The position numbers and the translations under genes were made by a program. Below the pieces are notes generated by a model, which worked only from the letters and a program-made list of their open reading frames with translations, was not told the DNA's origin and did no database searches. DNA of 50,805 nt. Source: JAVXTH01 sp036641395. GTDB taxonomy: Bacteria > Bacillota_I > Bacilli_A > Erysipelotrichales > Erysipelotrichaceae. Of this stretch, positions 14,766-23,689 are shown piece by piece (position 1 is the first letter of the stretch; each line of letters begins with the position of its first letter). The stretch covers positions 1 through 50,805 of the forward strand of contig JAVWEY010000005.1 in NCBI GenBank assembly GCA_036641395.1, given 5' to 3'.

Positions 14766-15788
14766 ATGAAAGTAACAATTAATGATGTAGCAAAAAAAGC
14801 TGAAGTATCAGTTGCCACCGTTTCTAGGGTGCTTAATAATAATTACCCAGTAAATGTTGTGACACGAGCTAGAGTAAACAAGGTTATTAAAGATATGCAG
14901 TTTATTCCTAATATGCAAGCACAGGAGATAAAACATCGGAAATCTAGAACAATTGGTATTATTGTACCGAGTGTTGATAATATGTTTTTCCCAGAAGTGA
15001 TTAATGGCGTAGAAGATTATTTGATGAAACATGATTATTCATTGTTGTTGTGTTTTTCAAAGAATAGTAAAGAGCGGGAAAAAGCTAATGTTCGAAATCT
15101 ATTATCAAGAAATGTAGCTGGTATTATCATTGCAGATGCTGATTTAACCAATGTTGAAAATCATTTTTATGATGAATTTGTAAAGAATACACCGATAACT
15201 TTTATTAATGGTAATCCAAGTCATGACCAATTTTCTCATGTGTTATGTGATGAAGAAGAAGGTGCCAATCAAGCATTACAAGCATTATGGAATCATGGGC
15301 ATCGTCATATTTATTTTATTCGTGGAATCAATAGTCATTCTTATGATGTAAAAGAAAATGCTTATCGTACCTTTATGAAACAGCATAATGAAGAATGCGA
15401 TGGGGATGTTATTTATGTAGGAGAAGGTAATAGTAGTAAAGTAATTGATGTTACTCGTAGTATTATGGTTACTAGATTATTGAAAGATAAGAATACTGCA
15501 GCCTTTTGTTGTAACGATTTAATGGCATTAGGCGTAATCGATGCTTGTAAGGAATTAGCGATGGATATCCCAAAAGATTTTTCAATTATTGGGTTTGATA
15601 ATATTATTCTAAGTAAATTTGTTCAACCTAAACTTACGACAGTTGATCAAAACATGGTTCAATTAGGTTTAAATGCTGCTTCGTTAATGGTAGAGAATAT
15701 TGAAGCAGGAAAGAAGTTAAATAAAACAATTGTTTTGAGTCCAAAATTAGTAATGCGTGAAACACTAGGGAAAAATTCAAATAAATAA
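14766..15788 (+). CDS. LacI/GalR-family transcriptional regulator
   Basis: 340 residues. The N-terminal LacI HTH is VTINDVAKKAEVSVATVSRVLNN (3-25) with hinge region NMQAQEIKHRKSRTIGIIVPS. The rest is a periplasmic-binding-protein-like effector domain (GIIIADAD, DLMALGVIDACKELAMDIPKDFSIIGFDN). It sits between galT and galM, 8 bases after galT, and so would regulate its own operon. The three LacI-type palindromes upstream of galT are its obvious sites. The inducer is probably galactose or a derivative; this is inferred from the operon, not read from the binding pocket. Confidence 0.9.
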   Translation: MKVTINDVAKKAEVSVATVSRVLNNNYPVNVVTRARVNKVIKDMQFIPNMQAQEIKHRKSRTIGIIVPSVDNMFFPEVINGVEDYLMKHDYSLLLCFSKNSKEREKANVRNLLSRNVAGIIIADADLTNVENHFYDEFVKNTPITFINGNPSHDQFSHVLCDEEEGANQALQALWNHGHRHIYFIRGINSHSYDVKENAYRTFMKQHNEECDGDVIYVGEGNSSKVIDVTRSIMVTRLLKDKNTAAFCCNDLMALGVIDACKELAMDIPKDFSIIGFDNIILSKFVQPKLTTVDQNMVQLGLNAASLMVENIEAGKKLNKTIVLSPKLVMRETLGKNSNK

Positions 15789-15824
15789 GGTTATATATCC
15801 ACATTGGGTGGGGAATGGAGAAAT

Positions 15825-16859
15825 ATGATTCAATATAAAATTAAAAAGTTTCAGTATTTAGATCCAAACATTGATGTAATTGAAATGAAGAACGAAGATA
15901 TCGAAGTTCATGTTTCAACACTAGGTTGCACGATTCTATCGATTTTCACAAAAGATAAGAACGAAGTTAAAAGTGATATTGTATTAGGCTTTGATGATCG
16001 AAATATTTATTTAAAACAAGATAAATATATTGGTGCTATTGTCGGACGTGTTGCTGGACGAATTAAAGATGCTATGTTTACACTTAATGAACAGGAATAT
16101 CACTTAGAAAAGAATAATGGAGAAAATGCTCTTCATGGTGGATTGCTTGGTTTTGATAAACAAATCTTTAAATATGAAATGATTGATCAAGGTATTTGCC
16201 TTCATTATTTATCAAAGGATTTAGAAGCGGGATATCCTGGCAATATGGAAGTATCGATATCATATACGTTAGTTGAAAATAAACTAATTGCTCATTATGA
16301 AGCAACATGTGATCAAGATAGTATTGTCAATATTACAAATCATACTTATTTCAATTTAGCGGGATGTGGAACGGTATTGAATCATGAATTATTAATTGAT
16401 AGTGATGAAATATTATGTAGCGATGAAACTGGTTGTGCTAATGGTGTTAGATTAAAGGTGAAAGATACGCCTTTTGATTTCAATACAAGCAAGCAAATTG
16501 GTCGTGACATTGATAAGGATCATGAGCAATTAAAGATTGGTGGAGGTTATGATCATTATTATATTTTTAATCAAACATCGCCCTCTGTTATCTTAAAAGA
16601 TAAAAAAAGTGGAAGAGTCATGAAGGTAAATAGTGATCAAAAAGGTGCCCAGATTTATAGTGCTAATTTCTTAGATGGGACACTTAAGGGAAAGAATAAT
16701 TGGTATTTTAATAAGCGAGATGCCATTTGTATTGAAACCCAAAGTGCACCTAATGCAATTCATATTGAAGAAAATCCTTCAACAATTTTAAGAAAAGGGA
16801 ATAAATATAGCGCAACAACAATTTTTGAATTTTATATTGAAAGTGAGGAAGTTTTATAA
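15825..16859 (+). CDS. galM: Aldose 1-epimerase (galactose mutarotase)
   Basis: 344 residues. Family features are YIGAIVGRVAGRIKDAMFTLN, the NGENALHGGLLGFDKQIF motif, catalytic His in NITNHTYFNLAG, and GGYDHYYIFN; the general base Glu is in CIETQSAPNAIH. It interconverts beta- and alpha-galactose, feeding galactokinase. ATG 15825 with TGGAGAAAT before it is preferred to a TTG at 15804. Its stop overlaps the galK start (TAATG), indicating translational coupling. Confidence 0.93.
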   Translation: MIQYKIKKFQYLDPNIDVIEMKNEDIEVHVSTLGCTILSIFTKDKNEVKSDIVLGFDDRNIYLKQDKYIGAIVGRVAGRIKDAMFTLNEQEYHLEKNNGENALHGGLLGFDKQIFKYEMIDQGICLHYLSKDLEAGYPGNMEVSISYTLVENKLIAHYEATCDQDSIVNITNHTYFNLAGCGTVLNHELLIDSDEILCSDETGCANGVRLKVKDTPFDFNTSKQIGRDIDKDHEQLKIGGGYDHYYIFNQTSPSVILKDKKSGRVMKVNSDQKGAQIYSANFLDGTLKGKNNWYFNKRDAICIETQSAPNAIHIEENPSTILRKGNKYSATTIFEFYIESEEVL

Positions 16860-18139
16860 TGAATACAAAAGATCTAAAAAAGGCAATTATCGATGGTTCG
16901 TTGGATGAAAAATTTAATTACGTATATGTGGATCAATCACTTCTTTCTCTACAAAAGAATCGTTATAGTGAGTTAATTGATAACTTTGCATCACTTTATG
17001 GGGAAGCGCGAGAAATTGAAGTTTTTAGTGCACCGGGAAGAAGTGAAGTAGGTGGTAATCATACCGATCATCAACATGGCCGAGTACTTGCAGCATCACT
17101 TAATCTAGATACGATTGCCGTTGTATCAGCCAATGATAGTAATATAATCAATATCACTTCAAAAGGTTTTAATATTAAGCCAATTGATATAAGTGATTTA
17201 AATATGCAGGAACATGAAGTAGGTCGCTCAGAGGGATTAATTCGTGGTGTCTGTGCGCGAATTAAAGACTTAGGATTTGTTATCGGAGGCTTTGATGCTT
17301 GTATGAGTTCTGAAGTACTAGAAGGGGCTGGATTATCTTCTTCCGCATCTTTTGAAGTATTATTAGGAACGATAATTTCTGGAATGTTTAATGAAGAAGC
17401 AATTGATGCAGTTGAAATTGCGAAGATTGGCCAATATGCTGAGAATCACTATTTCTTAAAACCTTGTGGTTTAATGGATCAGATGGCATGTAGTGTTGGT
17501 GGCTTTGTATTTATTGATTTTAAAGATCCAGAAAAGCCAATCGTTCAGAAAATTGATTTTGATTTTAGCGCATATCAGCATAGTTTATGTATCGTTGATA
17601 CGCTTGGTTCTCATGCAGACTTAACGCAGGATTATGCTGCGATTCCATCTGAAATGAAAGAAGTTGCATCCTATTTTGGGAAAGCGTATTTACGTGAAGT
17701 AAAGTTCTCTGATTTTATTGCGAATATTTCAAAGATATATAAACGTTGTAGTGGCCGTAGTGTATTACGTGCTTATCATTTTTTTGAAGAAGATGAACGC
17801 GTTGTGAAAGAAGTTAATGCACTTAATAAAGAAGATTTTAATGAATTTAAACAATTAATTATCGAATCTGGAAATAGTTCTTATAAATATCTACAAAATA
17901 TTTATTCAACGAAAGATGTTTCTCAACAAAATATATCAATTGCACTTGCAATGAGTGAATATATATTAGAGGGAACAGGAGCCATGCGTGTTCATGGTGG
18001 TGGTTTTGCGGGAACAATTCAAGCATTTGTTCCAGAAGATAAATTAGTCGCTTATAAACAATTAATGGATGAACTCTATGGTGATAATGCATGTCATATT
18101 TTAAAGATTAGACCATGTGGAGGAATTCGTTTTATCTAA
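16859..18139 (+). CDS. galK: Galactokinase
   Basis: 426 residues. The GHMP kinase signature is GRSEVGGNHTDHQHG near residues 60-74, the Bacillota form; the phosphate-binding loop is LEGAGLSSSASFEV; LKPCGLMDQMACSVGG and the C-terminal GTGAMRVHGGGFAGT are further GHMP motifs. It phosphorylates galactose at C1. It is translationally coupled to galM and ends 33 bases before the response-regulator gene, so the sensor genes may be transcribed with the gal genes. Confidence 0.95.
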   Translation: MNTKDLKKAIIDGSLDEKFNYVYVDQSLLSLQKNRYSELIDNFASLYGEAREIEVFSAPGRSEVGGNHTDHQHGRVLAASLNLDTIAVVSANDSNIINITSKGFNIKPIDISDLNMQEHEVGRSEGLIRGVCARIKDLGFVIGGFDACMSSEVLEGAGLSSSASFEVLLGTIISGMFNEEAIDAVEIAKIGQYAENHYFLKPCGLMDQMACSVGGFVFIDFKDPEKPIVQKIDFDFSAYQHSLCIVDTLGSHADLTQDYAAIPSEMKEVASYFGKAYLREVKFSDFIANISKIYKRCSGRSVLRAYHFFEEDERVVKEVNALNKEDFNEFKQLIIESGNSSYKYLQNIYSTKDVSQQNISIALAMSEYILEGTGAMRVHGGGFAGTIQAFVPEDKLVAYKQLMDELYGDNACHILKIRPCGGIRFI

Positions 18140-18172
18140 GGTAAACGATAGTAAAGTAGGGTGGGTGAATTC

Positions 18173-19771
18173 ATGTATAGTGTAGTGGTTGCTGATGATG
18201 AAATAGAACTGCGTCGTGCTATCATTGAAATGGTAGACTGGGCAGCGATTGGTTTTCGTGTTGTTGGTGAAGCAGAAAATGGTGTCGAAGCTTTAGAACT
18301 TGTGGAAAGATTAGAGCCAGATTTACTATTAACGGATATTAAAATGCCATTTATTTCAGGAATTGAATTGGCAAGAAAAGTAAGAGAGATTAGACCAGCA
18401 ATGCAAATTGCTATTTTAAGTGGCTATGATGATTTCGCTTATGCTCAACAAGCAATTCAATATAATATTATTAAATACTTACTAAAACCGATTTCAAAAG
18501 AAGAAATTGATCATGAATTATTAGATATTAAGAAAACAATGGATGAGCGTAAAAAACTTTTCACAACCCAACAAGACTTTGATGTGAATCAATTGCAGTT
18601 GGAACAGTTTTTAATGCCATTATTATTAGATAATGATAGTTTGTCTACTTATTCATCCACAAATAGAGAAGAACTAAATCAAAGAGCTTATGAATTACAT
18701 TTAAGCAATTTCTTAGATGATAAAGCGGGTTATATTGTACTAGTAACACGGTTTTTAGATTATGATAAAAATGTAATTAGTGCTAAGCAACATCGTTTTG
18801 CACAAGATGCGATTGCTCGGAAGCATTTAAACTGTGGGTCTTTTTATTCACAAGAAAAAATCGTTTCATTATTAGGTGGGATGAAATGGGAAATAGAAAA
18901 GTATATTAATATCATCACAAATGAGATTGTCCAAACTACTAAGCAGGTTGTTAATCAAGATTGTTATATTGGGGTTGGAAGTTATTTTGTTGATCTTTCA
19001 AAAGCCCATATATCTTTTAGTGAGGCATGTAGTGCGATTGAATATGGACAAGGAGCACATCGTAATCTTAGTTTCATCAATGATATTGAACGTAAAGATA
19101 CGTTACAATATGAATTTATTGAAGCAGTATCCTTGGAAATAGAACGTCGGATAAAATCAAATAAAGAAGAAGATATCACTACTTATCTTTCGGATATTTT
19201 TAATAAAATGATTGAATCAAAAGCAAGGCGTGCCGATATAGATTTATTAATTATGCATATAATATCAAAAACATGTACCTTGGTTCGTTCTTTATGTGAT
19301 GATGAGGCAACGAGTGATTTCTTTATGAAAGCAAGTTTACTTTCTTCTTTATTATCAAAACATACGGTAAATGAGAAACGCCAAGATATCATGGACTTTT
19401 GTATTTTATGTAAAGAAAGTATCAGTAAACAGAATCGATTGAATGCTCAGGTAATATGTGATGAATTACTTGAATTAATTCAGGTAGAATATGGGTTAGA
19501 AACTTTTTCACTAACAATAGCAAGTGAAAAGTTATATATAAGTGCAAGTTATCTAAGTGCTTTATTAAAAAAGATAACGGGAGATAGTTTTGTAACTTTG
19601 CTTACAAAGAAACGGATGGAAGTTGCGAGAGAAAAGGTATTATATTCAAACCATAAAATATTAGAAATAGCTAGAGAATGTGGGTATAGTGATCAACATT
19701 ATTTTAGTTATTGTTTTAAACGCCAATATGGAATGTCACCTAATAAATTACGGGAGCAACAAAGTCGATGA
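18173..19771 (+). CDS. YesN-type response regulator, AraC-family output
   Basis: 532 residues. Receiver domain 1-120 with acidic pocket DDE at the start, phospho-acceptor Asp55 (LLTDIKMP) and Lys in KYLLKPIS. A long central region (about 130-420) has no clear motif. The C-terminal AraC HTH pair (about 430-530) includes ISASYLSALLKKITGDSFVTLL and ILEIARECGYSDQHYFSYCFKRQYGMSPNKLR. ATG 18173 has GGGTGGG upstream; an in-frame alternative at 18161 is inside that site. It overlaps the kinase gene by four bases (ATGA). It probably activates the sugar-transport genes that follow. Confidence 0.9.
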   Translation: MYSVVVADDEIELRRAIIEMVDWAAIGFRVVGEAENGVEALELVERLEPDLLLTDIKMPFISGIELARKVREIRPAMQIAILSGYDDFAYAQQAIQYNIIKYLLKPISKEEIDHELLDIKKTMDERKKLFTTQQDFDVNQLQLEQFLMPLLLDNDSLSTYSSTNREELNQRAYELHLSNFLDDKAGYIVLVTRFLDYDKNVISAKQHRFAQDAIARKHLNCGSFYSQEKIVSLLGGMKWEIEKYINIITNEIVQTTKQVVNQDCYIGVGSYFVDLSKAHISFSEACSAIEYGQGAHRNLSFINDIERKDTLQYEFIEAVSLEIERRIKSNKEEDITTYLSDIFNKMIESKARRADIDLLIMHIISKTCTLVRSLCDDEATSDFFMKASLLSSLLSKHTVNEKRQDIMDFCILCKESISKQNRLNAQVICDELLELIQVEYGLETFSLTIASEKLYISASYLSALLKKITGDSFVTLLTKKRMEVAREKVLYSNHKILEIARECGYSDQHYFSYCFKRQYGMSPNKLREQQSR

Positions 19772-21483
19772 AACGAGTTAATTTTAAAAATATATCAATG
19801 TCCATTTATTTAATGCTGTTTGTAGTTGGGATTGTTTTTGTTGTGGCAGTTGTTTTAACACTGTCTTTTTTTCAGGTATTTAAAGAGTCGTTGTTGTCAA
19901 TTGCTAAAATAAATGCAGAACAATCAATTACACAGATTGCGAATACAATTAATCATTATTCAAATACAATTCAAAAGAATATGGATAATATTGTAAATGT
20001 CGTTACTAGATCACAAAATCAAGAAACAATTCAACAGTATATGCAAGCAATTACCGATATTAATAATGATATTGTGTCGATTATGATTTATGATGAAAAC
20101 GGTAATATGATTGAATATAAAGGCTTGAATTCTTTAAAGAATAAAATTGAAAATAATTTATCTTTTAATAAAATAGAAGATTTACATAATGGTTATCATT
20201 TCTCTTCACCACACGTTCAAAATATTTCAAAAGATGAATATCCTTGGGTTGTAAGCATTACATCTAAAAAATGGTCTGGATGTTATGGTAAAGAAGTATA
20301 CATCGTTATGGATATACGATTCTCTTCGATGGGGACTGCGATTGATGAAGTAGGAATTGGACAACACGGTTATAGTTTCATTGTCAATTCACAAGGAGAT
20401 ATGGTATATCATCCGCTTCAACAATTATTATATTTAGATATAAAAGAAGAAAATATGGATGTTTTGCAAACGCTTGGTGGCGATAGTTATGTTGAAAACG
20501 GAATTATTTATACTGCGAAAGAGATACCAAATTTCTATTGGAAAGTAGTTGGTGTAAGTTATGTGAATGAGTTGGTTGATGCGAAGGTCGCTGCTGCCAC
20601 GAAAAATCTTATAATGATCCTTGTGATAATGATATTGTTATCTTCAATTATGGTTTATATTCTATTAAAGAAACTAACGAATCCAGTTAGATCTTTAGTA
20701 TATGCGATGCATGCATTTGAAAATGAAACGATTGATTTTAAATATCAACCAATTCAAGGAGTAAGTGAATTTAATCAATTATCTCAGTCGTTTGAACACA
20801 TGGTAAAACAGATTCAAGAATTAATGGAACGGGTTAAGAATGAAGAAATAACGCTTCGTAAAACGGAATTAAAAGCGTTACAGGCACAGATAAATCCTCA
20901 CTTCTTATATAACACACTAGATTCGATTCAATGGATGTGTGAGCGTGATAAGACAAAAGATGCTGTACGCATGGTTGGAGCACTTGCCCAATTATTTCGT
21001 ATTAGTATATCAAAGGGCTGTGAATTAATTCCAATTGAAAAAGAAATTCAACACGCACAGAATTATCTTGTTATTCAAAGTTATCGATATAAAGATCAAT
21101 TTACCTATGATTTTGATATTGATCCTGAAGTATTAACTTATTGTTGTCATAAGATTACCCTACAACCAATTATTGAAAATGCTCTTTACCATGGCATTTC
21201 TAGAATGGTCGATGAAGGAAGAATTGTAATTACAGCTAGAAAAATAGGCAATGATATTCTCTTTTCTATAGCCGATAATGGTGCTGGTATGAGTGAGGAA
21301 CAAGTAGAGAATATATTAAGTAAAGAATTAACGGATAGCAAAGGAATTGGCGTAAAGAATGTAAATGATAGAATAAAAATATATTTTGGTAGTGAATATG
21401 GAATCATGGTTGAAAGTGAATTAGATGTTGGAACTACGATAAAAATTCGAATTCCGGCAATGAGGGAGGAAACTTATGAATAA
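19768..21483 (+). CDS. YesM-type sensor histidine kinase
   Basis: 571 residues. N-terminal membrane helix (about 14-36), a Cache-like extracellular domain (about 40-280), a second helix (about 284-306), HAMP, and a His_kinase domain with the phospho-acceptor His378 in QINPHFLYNTLDSIQWM. The N box is LQPIIENALYHG and the G box is ADNGAGMS. This HPK family pairs with AraC-type regulators and usually senses sugars. It overlaps both neighbours (ATGA with the regulator, 8 bases with the lipoprotein), so the three are made in fixed ratio. Confidence 0.92.
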   Translation: MKRVNFKNISMSIYLMLFVVGIVFVVAVVLTLSFFQVFKESLLSIAKINAEQSITQIANTINHYSNTIQKNMDNIVNVVTRSQNQETIQQYMQAITDINNDIVSIMIYDENGNMIEYKGLNSLKNKIENNLSFNKIEDLHNGYHFSSPHVQNISKDEYPWVVSITSKKWSGCYGKEVYIVMDIRFSSMGTAIDEVGIGQHGYSFIVNSQGDMVYHPLQQLLYLDIKEENMDVLQTLGGDSYVENGIIYTAKEIPNFYWKVVGVSYVNELVDAKVAAATKNLIMILVIMILLSSIMVYILLKKLTNPVRSLVYAMHAFENETIDFKYQPIQGVSEFNQLSQSFEHMVKQIQELMERVKNEEITLRKTELKALQAQINPHFLYNTLDSIQWMCERDKTKDAVRMVGALAQLFRISISKGCELIPIEKEIQHAQNYLVIQSYRYKDQFTYDFDIDPEVLTYCCHKITLQPIIENALYHGISRMVDEGRIVITARKIGNDILFSIADNGAGMSEEQVENILSKELTDSKGIGVKNVNDRIKIYFGSEYGIMVESELDVGTTIKIRIPAMREETYE

Positions 21484-22426
21484 AATAATGAAATTATTTA
21501 TTGTCTTTTCCCTAGGTTTCATGTGTTATGGTTGCGTTGCCCAAAGTGAAAAGGTAAAAGTCGCAGTCATAGTGAAATCAACAACTTCTCAGTTTTTTAA
21601 ATCAGTAGCATCGGGTGCAAATGCAGCAAGTAAAGAATATAATATTGATCTACAATTTATGGGACCAAATAATGAAGAAGATTATATGAGTCAAGTTGCA
21701 ATGATAGAAAAGGCGATTCAAGAACATGTTGATGCGATTGTATTGTCTTCAATTGATTATAAACAATTAGTTCCACCAGTTGAAAAAGCAATTGAAAAAG
21801 GAATTCCAGTTGTTATTATTGATAGTGATGTTGATTGTGATAAAGTAGCATCGCGGATTGCCACTAATAATTATGAAGCAGGGATTATGGCGAGCGTTAT
21901 AATTGAAAAACAAAAAAAGTCGAATATTAATGTTGGTATCGTAAATTTTGATGCGCATACAGCAAATGGTCAGGAACGTGAAAATGGTTTTAAACAAGGG
22001 TTAAAGAAGCAAACAAATATTGAATCAGTTGAAACGATTAATGTTCAATCAAATATTGAATCGGCAACGATCGGTACTAAAAAGATATTAGCGGATCATC
22101 CTAATATTGATTTACTTGTTACTTTTAATGAGTGGACTACTTTAGGGGTAGGTAAGGCAATGGAAGAGGAAGGCTTAAATGATAAAATATTTGTTATCGG
22201 TTTTGATAATAATCCGATTTCTGTGGGGATGTTAGAAACGGGGGCACTTGATGCTTTAGTAGTTCAAAACCCTTTTGTTATGGGTTATTTAGGAGTTGAA
22301 AGAGCTCTTGATGTAGTGAACAAGAAACATCTGAAAGAAGTGAATATCTTTACAAAAACGGTTGTTATAAATAAAGAAAATATGTTTGATAAAGAAAACC
22401 AGAAAATTGTCTTTCCCTTTGAATAA
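21476..22426 (+). CDS. Sugar-binding lipoprotein (RbsB/type 1 PBP), likely sensor partner
   Basis: 316 residues with a lipoprotein signal ending MCYGC and a periplasmic-binding-protein type 1 fold: VAVIVKSTTSQFFKSVASGANAASKEY, DAIVLSS, IPVVIIDSDVD, DLLVTFNEWTTLGVGKA, VIGFDNNP. It starts within the kinase gene and is separated by about 100 bases from mglB, a second binding protein. Binding proteins fused by operon to YesM/LytS kinases (for example XylFII of clostridia) present the sugar to the kinase rather than to a transporter. That role is likely here but inferred. Confidence 0.82.
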   Translation: MNKIMKLFIVFSLGFMCYGCVAQSEKVKVAVIVKSTTSQFFKSVASGANAASKEYNIDLQFMGPNNEEDYMSQVAMIEKAIQEHVDAIVLSSIDYKQLVPPVEKAIEKGIPVVIIDSDVDCDKVASRIATNNYEAGIMASVIIEKQKKSNINVGIVNFDAHTANGQERENGFKQGLKKQTNIESVETINVQSNIESATIGTKKILADHPNIDLLVTFNEWTTLGVGKAMEEEGLNDKIFVIGFDNNPISVGMLETGALDALVVQNPFVMGYLGVERALDVVNKKHLKEVNIFTKTVVINKENMFDKENQKIVFPFE

Positions 22427-22532
22427 TTTAATTCATGAAATAATAGAATTTTACCCATTTATCATGGTATTTTATATTCCACCGATGAGCGATAAGAACT
22501 AAGATTAGATTAGTACAAAGAGGAGGAATTTC

Positions 22533-23618
22533 ATGAAAAAAATTCTTAAGTTATTTCTAAGTGGAGCAATGGTATTGTGCCTTGGTGTTGCTCTAAGCGG
22601 TTGTGGTAAAGGCGAAGAAAAGAAAGATGAAAAAGGAAATGTTGCAGTTTTGTATTACAATTATAGTGATACTTATATTTCCAGTGTAAGAACAGCTTTA
22701 GATAAACAGTTAAAAGACGCTGGTGTTGATTTCCAAGATTATGATGGAAATAATAATCAAACAACACAAACAGAACAAGTTACAACAGCAATCACAAAAG
22801 GTGCTAAGGTATTAGTTGTTAATATCGTTAATACAAGTTCAGATGATGCTGCTAATGGAATTGTTGAAGAAGCTAAAAAAGCTGATATTCCAGTAATTTT
22901 CTTTAATCGTGAAGTTTCAAATGAAGTTGTAAAATCATATAAAAAATGTGCCTTTGTAGGTACTGATGCAGCAGAAGCTGGTCACTTACAAGGTAAAATG
23001 ATCGGTGAATTCTTAATGAAGAATTACGATAAATATGATTTAAACAAAGATGGTAAAATTTCATACGTTATGATGATGGGTGAAAAAGGAAACAAAGAAG
23101 CAATTTATCGTACACAGTATTCAGTAGAAGATGCTAACAAAGTATTAAAAGATGCTGGTAAACCTGAATTAGAATTCTATGATGCTGCTAATACAGATAA
23201 ATATTTAGTTGATAAAGATGGTAAATGGTCTGCTCAAGCTGCCAATGAATATATGACTACTCTATTATCTTCTTACAGTGATGCAAATAAGAACATGGTT
23301 GAATTAGCAATTTGTAATAATGATGGAATGGCAGAAGGTGTCGTTACAGCACTTAATACAGCTGGTTACAATGATGGTAAAGAAAAATCAATCCCTATCT
23401 TCGGTGTCGATGCAACGGATGCTGCAAAAGCATTAATTAAATCAGGCAAGATGATGGGTACAATTAAGCAAGATGCTGATGGCATGGCGAAAGCAATTGC
23501 CTTATTAGTTGGAAATGCGAACGATGGTAAAAAATTATTAGATGGCACGAAAGATTACAACATCGATAAAGATGCTGCTAAAATCCGTATTGCATACGCA
23601 CAGTATTTAGGAGAATAA
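22533..23618 (+). CDS. mglB: Galactose/methyl-galactoside-binding lipoprotein
   Basis: 361 residues. Signal peptide with lipobox ALSGC near residue 24. The mature part matches glucose/galactose-binding protein: YYNYSDTYISSVRTAL, VNIVNTSSDDA, FFNREVS. A calcium loop DLNKDGKIS at 169-177 corresponds to the EF-hand-like loop specific to MglB. Family sugar-contact regions NNDGMAEGV and FGVDATDAA are present. AGAGGAGGAA precedes ATG 22533. A hairpin follows the gene before mglA. The calcium loop supports galactose/glucose rather than ribose. Confidence 0.92.
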   Translation: MKKILKLFLSGAMVLCLGVALSGCGKGEEKKDEKGNVAVLYYNYSDTYISSVRTALDKQLKDAGVDFQDYDGNNNQTTQTEQVTTAITKGAKVLVVNIVNTSSDDAANGIVEEAKKADIPVIFFNREVSNEVVKSYKKCAFVGTDAAEAGHLQGKMIGEFLMKNYDKYDLNKDGKISYVMMMGEKGNKEAIYRTQYSVEDANKVLKDAGKPELEFYDAANTDKYLVDKDGKWSAQAANEYMTTLLSSYSDANKNMVELAICNNDGMAEGVVTALNTAGYNDGKEKSIPIFGVDATDAAKALIKSGKMMGTIKQDADGMAKAIALLVGNANDGKKLLDGTKDYNIDKDAAKIRIAYAQYLGE

Positions 23619-23631
23619 ATAACAAAGAAGC

Positions 23632-23661
23632 AATGGGACATTTAAACACTAATGTCCCATT
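23632..23661 (+). terminator. Intercistronic hairpin between mglB and mglA
   Basis: Perfect 10-bp stem AATGGGACAT/ATGTCCCATT with a 10-base loop. The tail (TTCTACTTTA) is T-rich but broken, so it is probably a weak terminator or 3'-end stabiliser that lets mglB be made in excess over mglA and mglC. Confidence 0.65.
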
Positions 23662-23689
23662 TCTACTTTATAAGTAAGGAGTGAATCGC

